This document shows, piece by piece, positions 1-6,438 of a stretch of 6,438 bases of DNA. The stretch's first letter is position 1; each line of letters opens with the position of its first letter. The notes beneath the pieces are model-generated. The model made no database searches and was not told the DNA's origin. It was given only the letters and a program-made list of their open reading frames with translations. A program made the position numbers and the translations under genes. Source of the DNA: CAMAVH01 sp036500145 (GTDB taxonomy: Bacteria > Pseudomonadota > Alphaproteobacteria > SMXQ01); contig DASYCO010000074.1 of NCBI GenBank assembly GCA_036500145.1, positions 1 to 6,438 of the forward strand, given 5' to 3'.

Positions 1-1
1 A

Positions 2-79
2 GCGGGCTACAAGGAGGTGGCCCGGCTCGGGAAAGCCGGGACCGGACTCAGCGCCGGCCGCGACCGCCGTAGCCGCTAA
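2..79 (+). CDS. Possible C-terminal end of a convergent plus-strand gene
   Basis: The plus frame starting at base 2 is open from the window edge to a TAA at 77-79 and reads AGYKEVARLGKAGTGLSAGR followed by DRRSR. In the part that does not overlap the helicase (2-46), 13 of 15 codons end in G or C and the A/T bases sit mostly at codon positions 1 and 2, as in the real genes here. If real, it is the last 25 codons of a gene lying to the left, convergent with the helicase and overlapping its end by 32 bp. No family can be assigned from so short a tail, and it could be chance in GC-rich DNA. The hairpin at 21-40 would lie inside it. Confidence 0.28.
   Translation, partial: AGYKEVARLGKAGTGLSAGRDRRSR
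21..40 (-). terminator. GC hairpin just after the helicase stop
   Basis: CCCGGCT at 21-27 and AGCCGGG at 34-40 form a perfect 7-bp stem with a 6-nt loop. It starts 7 nt after the helicase stop codon on the minus strand. No T-run follows, so it may be a 3' end stabiliser or weak terminator rather than a canonical intrinsic terminator. It also overlaps the possible plus-strand coding tail. Confidence 0.3.
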
Positions 80-1331
80 AGCCGCCGCCTTGGTTTTGGC
101 GGGGGCGCTGTCCGCCATGGGCCGGGCGCGAACCGCCGCCACCGCCGCGAAAGGGGCCGCGGGCCTGCGGGGGCTTCGGCGGGCCGGCGACGAAGGGCTG
201 GTAGGCGAAGCCTTCGAGGCGCAGCTCGGGAATTTTCTGGCCGATGAAGCGCTGGATGTCGCGGATGTCGCCGGCGTTTTCCGGCGTGACCAGCGTGAAC
301 GCGTCGCCCACGGCCTGCGCGCGGCCGGTGCGGCCGATGCGGTGGACGTAGTCCTCGGCGTGGATCGGCACGTCGTAGTTGAACACGTGCGACAGGCCGA
401 CGACGTCGATGCCGCGGCCGGCGACGTCGGTAGCGACCAGCAGCTGAATGTCGCCGTTCTTGAAGGCGGCGAGGGTTTCGGTGCGCACGGCCTGGGCCAT
501 GTCGCCGTGCATGCCGGCGACCGAGAAGTCGTGGCGCTTGAGCGACTTGACGAGAATGTCGACGTCGACCTTGCGGTTCGAGAAGATCAGCGCGTTGGTG
601 ACGGTCTCGGAACGGATCAGGCTGCGCAGGGTCTCGCGCTTGACGTAGTCGTCGCTGGCGCAGCGCACCTGGAACTGCTCGACGGTCGAGGCGGTGGTGG
701 CGGGCGGCGCGACGGTGACCTGCTTCGGATTGATCAGGAAGGCGTCGGCGAGGCGGCGGACTTCCGGCGGGAAGGTGGCCGAGAAGAACAGCGTCTGGCG
801 GATCTTCGGCAGGAAGCCGACGATGCGCTCGACGTCGGGGATGAAGCCCATGTCGAGCATGCGGTCGGCTTCGTCGATGACGAGGATCTTCACGTCGTTG
901 AGGAGGATCTTGCCGCGCTGGAAATGGTCGAGCAGGCGGCCCGGGGTGGCGATCAGCACGTCGACGCCGCGGTCGAGCTTCGCTTCCTGCGGGCCGAAGG
1001 ATTCGCCGCCGATGAGCAGCGCCATCGTCAGCTTGTGATGCTTGCCGTAGGTCTCGAAGCTCTTGGCGACCTGCGCGGCGAGTTCGCGCGTCGGCGCCAG
1101 CACCAGCGAGCGCGGCATGCGCGCCTTCGCGCGGCCGGCGGCCAGGATGTCGATCATCGGCAGCGTGAAGGAGGCGGTCTTGCCGGTGCCCGTCTGGGCG
1201 CAGCCGAGGACGTCGCGTCCCATCAACACCAGCGGAATGGCCTGGGCCTGGATGGGGGTGGGCTCTGTGTAACCGGCGTCCGTGACTGCTTGGAGGACTT
1301 CCGGGCCGAGCCCAAGATCTTCAAAACTCAT
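48..1331 (-). CDS. rhlE: RhlE-type DEAD-box ATP-dependent RNA helicase
   Basis: A complete 427-residue superfamily 2 RNA helicase with every DEAD-box motif. These are the Q motif with PTPIQ (24-28), motif I AQTGTGKT (45-52), Ia PTREL (80-84), GG (108-109), Ib TPGR (129-132), II DEAD (153-156), III SAT (184-186), IV around IFSNRK (249-254), V ATDVAGRGID (300-309) and VI HRIGRTGR (330-337). After about residue 380 comes a Pro/Gly/Arg-rich low-complexity tail ending in GYGGRGRR, typical of RhlE proteins and likely an unstructured RNA-binding extension. The family unwinds short RNA duplexes in the cytoplasm and acts in ribosome maturation, RNA turnover and cold growth; which of these applies here cannot be read from sequence. 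The ATG at 1331 fits the family start (MSFEDLGL). An AAGGA lies 14 nt upstream, a rather long spacing. RhlE is preferred over DbpA, SrmB or CsdA because of the compact core and the tail; the subfamily call is less certain than the DEAD-box call. Confidence 0.93.
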   Translation of the reverse strand: MSFEDLGLGPEVLQAVTDAGYTEPTPIQAQAIPLVLMGRDVLGCAQTGTGKTASFTLPMIDILAAGRAKARMPRSLVLAPTRELAAQVAKSFETYGKHHKLTMALLIGGESFGPQEAKLDRGVDVLIATPGRLLDHFQRGKILLNDVKILVIDEADRMLDMGFIPDVERIVGFLPKIRQTLFFSATFPPEVRRLADAFLINPKQVTVAPPATTASTVEQFQVRCASDDYVKRETLRSLIRSETVTNALIFSNRKVDVDILVKSLKRHDFSVAGMHGDMAQAVRTETLAAFKNGDIQLLVATDVAGRGIDVVGLSHVFNYDVPIHAEDYVHRIGRTGRAQAVGDAFTLVTPENAGDIRDIQRFIGQKIPELRLEGFAYQPFVAGPPKPPQARGPFRGGGGGSRPAHGGQRPRQNQGGGFSGYGGRGRR

Positions 1332-1404
1332 CGTGTAAAAAATCGTCCTTGGTTCAACATGCTAAATGCAGGCTTAGAAATGGTGTTTTATCGGCAAAAG
1401 TCAA
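1332..1404 (-). promoter_or_regulatory. Candidate helicase promoter and AT-rich leader
   Basis: Reading the minus strand, TTGACT at 1404-1399 matches five of six bases of the sigma-70 -35 consensus. The best-spaced -10 (ATTTCT at 1381-1376, 17-bp spacer) is poor, so the promoter call is tentative. The following leader is AT-rich against the GC-rich surroundings, has AAGGA at 1350-1346, and a run of six T just before the ATG. Confidence 0.3.
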
Positions 1405-1440
1405 ATTTTCCCGGCGGGCGGGGCCAAAAAAGCGCCGTTT

Positions 1441-1458
1441 TCCGCCAAGCGTGGCGGA
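1441..1458 (-). terminator. Hairpin between lipoprotein gene and helicase
   Basis: TCCGCCA at 1441-1447 pairs with TGGCGGA at 1452-1458 across the loop AGCG, a perfect 7-bp stem. On the minus strand it is followed by AAAACGGCGC and then six T, so the T-run is about 10 nt too far away for a textbook terminator. It could end or trim the lipoprotein transcript. Confidence 0.25.
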
Positions 1459-1512
1459 TTTAGCCCGAAGCCGAGGTCTTCCGGGCGGCTGCCTGCCGAG
1501 GAAATGGCCGGC

Positions 1513-1536
1513 AGCCGGGCCCGGGGCGGGCCGGCT
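1513..1536 (-). terminator. GC-rich hairpin overlapping the lipoprotein stop codon
   Basis: AGCCGG at 1513-1518 pairs with CCGGCT at 1531-1536, and CCCG at 1520-1523 pairs with CGGG at 1527-1530, leaving one bulged G and a 3-nt loop. The stem touches the TAA at 1536-1538. It is very stable but has no T-run after it on the minus strand, so terminator function is uncertain. Confidence 0.28.
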
Positions 1537-2114
1537 TAGCAGCCGTCGCCGCCGCAGCTGCCGCCGCTGCGGCGCGGGTCGTCCCTGCCGAGCGACGGGA
1601 AGAGTTCCCGGGTCGACTGCTGGACGAGCTTCTGGAGCCCTTCGCGGGGCACGCCCTGGGGGCCGCCGTCGAGCCAGCCTTCGACCCAGCTGGCGGCAGC
1701 GTCGGAGCTGCAGAAGGCAACCAAGGTGTGAAGCTCCGTCGCCGGACCGGTCTGGCCGGCGAAGCCAGCGGGGTTCTTGCAGAGCTCGTTGGCCTGGGTG
1801 GCCGCGGGGCCATTGAACAGCCAGACGATCTTGTATCTCGGGTCGGCGTTGGTGGTGTTGCCGGTCGTGAAGTTCGTGCCCATGTTGCCGCCGCGGGCTT
1901 CCATGTTGGCGGTGACCAGCGTGTCGAAGTCGGCCTGGCTCATGGCGAAGGGCGTGCCGCGCACGATCACCTTCATGTCGCGGTTGTTCGCGGCGGTCGC
2001 ATAGTCTTCGTAGGTGTAGGTCGAATACTGGTCGGAGATGGTTCTGGGACTGCCGGCGCAGGCGGCGAGGGATGCGGCAGAAAGCGCAAGAGCGATGGTC
2101 GCGGAATGGCGCAT
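1536..2114 (-). CDS. Uncharacterised lipoprotein
   Basis: A 192-residue protein of unknown function. Residues 1-18 are a short signal peptide and LAAC at 16-19 is a lipobox, so Cys19 should be lipidated. Ala at +2 favours the outer membrane. The mature part opens with a Tyr-rich stretch (YSTYTYEDY, 30-38) and then MKVIVRGTPF (47-56). Similar 'VRG-PF' segments occur in small hypothetical alphaproteobacterial proteins I recall, but no function is attached to them. Cysteines lie at 112 and 135, possibly a disulfide, and the protein ends in a Gly-rich tail GGSCGGDGC with Cys187 and Cys192. The start at 2114 is chosen over an in-frame ATG at 2171 because it begins the signal peptide and has AGGGAGG 5 nt upstream. 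The gene has its own flanking signals and is not obviously in an operon with parE or the helicase. Confidence 0.82.
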   Translation of the reverse strand: MRHSATIALALSAASLAACAGSPRTISDQYSTYTYEDYATAANNRDMKVIVRGTPFAMSQADFDTLVTANMEARGGNMGTNFTTGNTTNADPRYKIVWLFNGPAATQANELCKNPAGFAGQTGPATELHTLVAFCSSDAAASWVEGWLDGGPQGVPREGLQKLVQQSTRELFPSLGRDDPRRSGGSCGGDGC

Positions 2115-2119
2115 GGGAA

Positions 2120-2126
2120 CCTCCCT
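2120..2126 (-). promoter_or_regulatory. Ribosome binding site that fixes the lipoprotein start
   Basis: AGGGAGG on the minus strand lies 5 nt before the ATG at 2114. It decides between this start and the longer reading that would begin at 2171 and place 19 charged, non-signal residues before the signal peptide. Confidence 0.75.
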
Positions 2127-2138
2127 TTTTATGTCGTC

Positions 2139-2182
2139 ATCATAGGCCGAAGCGCCCATGGCATTTTTCACTTTGATGTGAA
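2139..2182 (-). promoter_or_regulatory. Candidate promoter and operator of the lipoprotein gene
   Basis: TATGAT at 2144-2139 matches five of six -10 bases and would start a transcript about 18 nt before the ATG. No good -35 sits 16-18 bp upstream. Instead a perfect inverted repeat, TTCAC-N6-GTGAA, occupies 2167-2182, about 22 bp above the -10. A weak -35 combined with an upstream palindrome suggests regulator-dependent transcription, but this is inference. Confidence 0.3.
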
Positions 2183-2189
2183 TTTAGTC

Positions 2190-2234
2190 GCCCCGAAGGG
2201 GGCTAGCCGGCGCGAAGGGCCTGATTTTCAGGGC
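2190..2234 (-). terminator. Hairpins downstream of parE
   Basis: Two short stems follow the parE stop (2247-2245) on the minus strand. The first is CCTGA/TCAGG at 2220-2232 with a 3-nt loop. The second is GCCCC/GGGGC at 2190-2203 with a CUUC loop in the minus-strand RNA. Neither has a T-run after it, so intrinsic termination is only weakly supported. Confidence 0.28.
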
Positions 2235-2244
2235 TTTGCCGACT

Positions 2245-4236
<1,992 letters not shown>

Positions 4237-4257
4237 TCGCACCCACGCTGAAGAACG

Positions 4258-4277
4258 CGTCCGGATCGGTCCGGACG
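4258..4277 (-). promoter_or_regulatory. Perfect inverted repeat at the predicted parE transcription start
   Basis: CGTCCGGA at 4258-4265 and TCCGGACG at 4270-4277 form a perfect 8-bp inverted repeat around TCGG. It lies 22-41 nt upstream of the parE ATG and directly over the start point expected from the -10 at 4288-4283. It could be an operator or a stem at the 5' end of the mRNA. Confidence 0.45.
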
Positions 4278-4282
4278 GGCTT

Positions 4283-4312
4283 TATATAAGGGGCCGGGCG
4301 GCGCCCGCGCAA
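4283..4312 (-). promoter_or_regulatory. Putative parE promoter
   Basis: On the minus strand TTGCGC (4312-4307) and TATATA (4288-4283) are 18 bp apart, matching three and four consensus bases. The -10 lies in an AT island (TTATATAAAG) that stands out in GC-rich DNA. The spacer contains a CGGGC/GCCCG inverted repeat at 4295-4307. Confidence 0.45.
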
Positions 4313-4323
4313 GCAGGATGCTG

Positions 4324-4349
4324 TAGGGAGCGCCCGGCCTGGCGCCCTA
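4324..4349. repeat. Bulged inverted repeat upstream of the parE promoter
   Basis: TAGGG (4324-4328) pairs with CCCTA (4345-4349), and CGCC (4331-4334) with GGCG (4341-4344), leaving a 2-nt AG bulge and a 6-nt loop. No T-run flanks it on either strand. It could be a protein site or an RNA stem. Confidence 0.3.
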
Positions 4350-4487
4350 GATATAGTGATAACAGGCTAAAATGCGTGTCGCATGGAGCCGAGACAGGCC
4401 CTCGGCTGATGGCTAGCTGCCGGACGAACTTTGACGGCGCAGGCCATGGCGCACCGAGCGATGGCCGCTTGAGCGATCGCCCACGAC
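4350..4487. other. Non-coding gap with two further hairpins
   Basis: No convincing gene is seen. There is a small stem ATGCG-TGT-CGCAT at 4372-4384 and a perfect 7-bp stem AGCCGAG/CTCGGCT at 4387-4393 and 4401-4407. Together with the terminator at 4488-4516, which also works on the plus strand, these could be parts of a plus-strand small RNA starting near a TATAGT at 4352-4357. No matching -35 is present, so this stays speculative. Confidence 0.3.
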
Positions 4488-4516
4488 AAAGGGCCGCCCG
4501 AAGGGGCGGCCCTTTT
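4488..4516 (-). terminator. Strong bidirectional intrinsic terminator after the membrane-protein gene
   Basis: GGGCCGCCC at 4491-4499 and GGGCGGCCC at 4504-4512 form a perfect 9-bp stem with a GAAG loop. AAA precedes and TTTT follows on the plus strand, so it can work in both directions. It begins 23 nt after the stop codon of the minus-strand gene ending at 4539. Confidence 0.85.
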
Positions 4517-4538
4517 CGTTCGAGAGGACTTGCGACGC

Positions 4539-5420
4539 CTAACGGGCGACGTAGGTCTCGCGGTAGTAGACGGCGTGTCGCGTGCCGATGCAGGCGCCGA
4601 TGGTCGCCATGATGGCGCCGAGCAGCAGGGCGGCGAAGGCCCAGAAGGCGGCCATGGCCGTGGCGCGCGCGGCCGCGTCGGCGGCCTGGCGGGCCTTCTC
4701 CTCGGCCTGCGCCATGGCGTCCTTGATCTGCTGTTCGGCGGCGTCGATGCGCTGGCTGGCCTCCTGTTCGGAGATGCCGGTCGACTTCGCGACCAGGGCG
4801 TTCAGGCGGTCGCGCGAGCCTTCCGGCCAGGCGCCCGTCGTCAGGCGTGTGCGCACCAGGCCGGAGACTTCGCGGGCGACCTGCTCGTTGGACATGTTGT
4901 CGACGTTGGTGCCGCCGAGCGTGCGGCGGACGGGGTCGAGCAGCTGCGCCGGGTCGAACTTGCTGGCGGCTCCGCCGGCCGTGGCGCCCGCCGCGACGGC
5001 GACGCCGCCGACGGCAGCACCCGCGCCGCGCACGGCGACGCCGGCAATGCTGGCGAGGCTGCTGGCGGCGACGGCGGTGCCGAGCAGCAGGGCCAAGGCC
5101 CACACGGTCAGGCCATGCAGGATGCCGTCCTGGTTGCTGGTGGTGCCGGAGAGCCGGGCGGCGACGTAGCCGCCGATGCCCATGGCGAGCAGGGCAGCGA
5201 AGGTCGCCCAGATGCCGCTGGCGAGGCCGAGCGTGCCGGCGCTGGGGCTGGCGCGTTCCACGGCGTCGATGGTGGTGGCGCCGACAGCGACGCCGAGCAC
5301 CGAGAGCAGGGCGCCGACCGCGATGGCGACGATGGCGCCGGCAATGACGGCGCCCCAGGACACGCGGCGCAGCAGCGCCGGTGCCGTGACGTCGGTTGCA
5401 TTGGTGACGATGGTGGCCAT
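4539..5420 (-). CDS. Multi-spanning membrane protein of the 'PhnA-like' group, predicted stress-induced
   Basis: A 293-residue inner-membrane protein of unknown function. Hydrophobic segments lie at about 22-46, 64-88, 101-127 and 253-278. An Ala/Gly-rich weakly hydrophobic stretch at 129-150 may be a fifth. Between the last two comes a soluble part (about 152-250) ending in an Ala/Glu/Gln-rich probable coiled coil (218-252). The opening TAPALLRRVSWGAVIAG resembles alphaproteobacterial proteins commonly labelled 'PhnA-like'. That name seems misleading: PhnA proper is a small zinc-ribbon protein, and this one has a single cysteine (277). The ATG at 5420 is chosen because AAGGGG lies 9 nt upstream and an EcfG-type promoter lies 41-65 nt upstream, inside a longer open reading that begins at 5594 and has no homology-like sequence. 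The gene stands alone between two terminators. A role in envelope stress is inference from the promoter. Confidence 0.85.
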   Translation of the reverse strand: MATIVTNATDVTAPALLRRVSWGAVIAGAIVAIAVGALLSVLGVAVGATTIDAVERASPSAGTLGLASGIWATFAALLAMGIGGYVAARLSGTTSNQDGILHGLTVWALALLLGTAVAASSLASIAGVAVRGAGAAVGGVAVAAGATAGGAASKFDPAQLLDPVRRTLGGTNVDNMSNEQVAREVSGLVRTRLTTGAWPEGSRDRLNALVAKSTGISEQEASQRIDAAEQQIKDAMAQAEEKARQAADAAARATAMAAFWAFAALLLGAIMATIGACIGTRHAVYYRETYVAR

Positions 5421-5429
5421 GATTTTTGT

Positions 5430-5435
5430 CCCCTT
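5430..5435 (-). promoter_or_regulatory. Ribosome binding site that fixes the membrane-protein start
   Basis: AAGGGG on the minus strand, 9 nt before the ATG at 5420. It supports this start over the upstream in-frame ATG at 5594. Confidence 0.65.
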
Positions 5436-5460
5436 GAGTGAAGCCGAAAGTCGCAAGGAG

Positions 5461-5485
5461 AACGCAGCTTGCCGGGGTTTGTTCC
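5461..5485 (-). promoter_or_regulatory. EcfG-type (general stress sigma factor) promoter
   Basis: On the minus strand GGAAC (5485-5481) and CGTT (5464-5461) are separated by exactly 16 bp. This matches the GGAAC-N16/17-CGTT consensus of EcfG sigma factors, which drive the PhyR/NepR-controlled general stress response in alphaproteobacteria. The start point should fall near 5453, leaving a leader of about 32 nt that contains the AAGGGG ribosome site. No other GGAAC-N16/17-CGTT was noticed ahead of the other genes in the window. Confidence 0.75.
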
Positions 5486-5534
5486 TAATCGTGCCTATGG
5501 CTGAGGCAGATATGGCGGGGAACTCAAGCGAGGA

Positions 5535-5553
5535 GGGCGGGCGGAAGGGAGGG
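5535..5553 (+). other. Potential G-quadruplex tract
   Basis: Four GGG runs at 5535-5537, 5539-5541, 5547-5549 and 5551-5553 are joined by loops of 1, 5 and 1 nt, fitting the G3N1-7 quadruplex pattern. The G-rich strand is the template strand for the surrounding minus-strand genes. It lies between the glnA terminator and the EcfG-type promoter. Folding is predicted from pattern only. Confidence 0.4.
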
Positions 5554-5560
5554 CGGAACG

Positions 5561-5589
5561 AAAAAGGGCCGCCCGAAGGCGACCCTTTT
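5561..5589 (-). terminator. Intrinsic terminator of glnA with a UUCG tetraloop
   Basis: In the minus-strand RNA GGGUCGCC (5585-5578) pairs with GGCGGCCC (5573-5566) around a UUCG loop closed by C-G, an exceptionally stable tetraloop, and five U follow (5565-5561). One pair is U-G, which becomes a C-A mismatch in the plus-strand RNA, so the element is built for minus-strand transcription. It begins 34 nt after the glnA stop. Confidence 0.88.
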
Positions 5590-5623
5590 CCCACTCACCC
5601 CACCAACGAGGTTGGTCTGGCTG

Positions 5624-6438
5624 TCAGCCGCTGTAGTACATCTGGTACTCGATCGGGTGCGGCGTGTGCTCGAAGGCGTAGACGTCTTCCCACTTCAGCT
5701 CGATGTAGGACTTGATCTGGTCTTCGCTGAACACGTCGCCCTTCGTCAGGAACGCGTGGTCCTTTTCCAGGGCCTCGAGCGCTTCGCGCAGCGAGCCGCA
5801 GACGGTCGGGACGTTCTTGAGTTCCTCGGGCGGCAGGTCGTACAGGTTCTTGTCCATCGGGTCGCCCGGATGGATCTTGTTCTGGATGCCGTCGAGGCCG
5901 GCCATCAGCATGGCCGAGAAGGCCAGGTACGGGTTGGCCAGCGGATCCGGGAAGCGCACTTCGACGCGCTTCGCCTTGGGGCTCGTCGCGAACGGAATGC
6001 GGCAGGAGGCTGAGCGGTTGCGCGCCGAGTAGGCGAGCAGCACGGGAGCCTCGAAGCCCGGGATCAGGCGCTTGTAGCTGTTGGTCGTCGGGTTCGTGAA
6101 GGCGTTGATGGCCTTCGCGTGCTTGATGATGCCGCCGATGTAGTACAGCGCCGTCTCCGACAGGTCGGCGTAGCCCGAACCCGCGAACAGCGGCTTGCCG
6201 GCCTTCCAGATCGACTGGTGGACGTGCATGCCCGAACCGTTGTCGCCCTTGATCGGCTTCGGCATGAAGGTCGCCGTCTTGCCGTAGCTGTGGGCGACGT
6301 TCTGCACGACGTACTTGTAGATCATCATGTGGTCGGCGCCGGTGACGAGCGTGTTGAACTTGCAACCCAGCTCGTTCTGCGCGGTGGCGACTTCATGGTG
6401 ATGCTTTTCGACGTCGAGGCCCATCTCGAGCATCGTCG
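5624..6438 (-). CDS. glnA: Glutamine synthetase type I, C-terminal part (cut by window edge)
   Basis: The last 271 or so residues of GlnA, which makes glutamine from glutamate, ammonia and ATP and is the entry point of ammonium assimilation; the enzyme is a cytoplasmic dodecamer. The open frame runs off the right edge, so about 200 N-terminal residues are missing; the first visible Met (6433) is internal. Counting from that Met, visible motifs are KHHHEVATAQ (10-19) of the catalytic barrel, the ATP-binding KPIKGDNGSGMHVHQS (59-74), the active-site loop NPTTNSYKRLIPGFEAP (114-130) and VEVRFPDP (157-164). Tyr198 in KNLYDLPPEE (codon 5842-5840) is the site adenylylated by GlnE in GSI-beta enzymes, so activity is probably controlled by the GlnE/PII cascade. 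The ending EYQMYYSG is typical of alphaproteobacterial GlnA. In this group glnB commonly lies just upstream, which here would be outside the window. No frameshift is seen. Confidence 0.97.
   Translation of the reverse strand, partial: TMLEMGLDVEKHHHEVATAQNELGCKFNTLVTGADHMMIYKYVVQNVAHSYGKTATFMPKPIKGDNGSGMHVHQSIWKAGKPLFAGSGYADLSETALYYIGGIIKHAKAINAFTNPTTNSYKRLIPGFEAPVLLAYSARNRSASCRIPFATSPKAKRVEVRFPDPLANPYLAFSAMLMAGLDGIQNKIHPGDPMDKNLYDLPPEELKNVPTVCGSLREALEALEKDHAFLTKGDVFSEDQIKSYIELKWEDVYAFEHTPHPIEYQMYYSG

Noticed and set aside
11..18. AAGGAGGT on the plus strand, a perfect Shine-Dalgarno match
   Set aside because: No start codon follows at a usable distance; it is explained by AAG-GAG-GTG codons of the possible coding tail.
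90..1463. A 457-residue plus-strand open frame opposite the helicase
   Set aside because: Antisense shadow of the helicase gene, repetitive Ala/Gly/Asp/Val content, no motif.
2115..2171. 19-residue N-terminal extension of the lipoprotein (start at 2171)
   Set aside because: It would bury the signal peptide behind charged residues, and the Shine-Dalgarno points to 2114.
4372..4416. A 14-codon plus-strand open frame (ATG to TAG)
   Set aside because: Considered as a leader peptide, but there is no downstream plus-strand gene for it to control and it coincides with two inverted repeats.
4473..4480. GCGATCGC, the cyanobacterial HIP1 octamer
   Set aside because: A single copy in GC-rich DNA; nothing else suggests a cyanobacterium.
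5421..5594. 58-residue N-terminal extension of the membrane protein (start at 5594)
   Set aside because: It would contain the EcfG-type promoter, begin inside the glnA terminator region, and lacks a ribosome site; the start at 5420 has one.

Overview
The window looks like ordinary core chromosome of a high-GC alphaproteobacterium, perhaps of the Hyphomicrobiales. The signs are an MADLF-type ParE of about 663 residues, an adenylylatable type I glutamine synthetase with the ending common in that group, strong G/C preference at third codon positions, and a near-consensus EcfG general-stress promoter. I see no prophage, insertion sequence, CRISPR array, tRNA or rRNA. All five well-supported genes read on the minus strand, so they are transcribed from right to left.

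Layout in transcription order: (1) 6438-5624, the C-terminal part of glnA, cut by the window edge and closed by a UUCG-loop terminator. (2) 5623-5421, a gap holding that terminator, a G-quadruplex-capable tract and the EcfG-type promoter. (3) 5420-4539, a multi-spanning membrane protein of the group often labelled 'PhnA-like', closed by a second terminator that nearly repeats the first. (4) 4538-4237, a gap with several hairpins, a putative parE promoter and a perfect inverted repeat at its predicted transcription start. (5) 4236-2245, parE, topoisomerase IV subunit B. (6) 2244-2115, a gap with hairpins and a candidate promoter/operator. (7) 2114-1536, an uncharacterised lipoprotein. (8) 1535-1332, a gap with hairpins and an AT-rich leader. 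(9) 1331-48, an RhlE-type DEAD-box RNA helicase. The first 79 bases may also carry the very end of a convergent plus-strand gene.

The genes do not form one pathway. They cover nitrogen assimilation, envelope/stress, chromosome decatenation, an unknown envelope protein and RNA remodelling. Each is separated from the next by about 130-300 bp with its own signals, so they are probably single-gene transcription units. I found no convincing new multi-gene system. The most informative observation is that the membrane protein at 5420-4539 sits behind an EcfG-type promoter, which places a poorly understood protein in the predicted general stress regulon.
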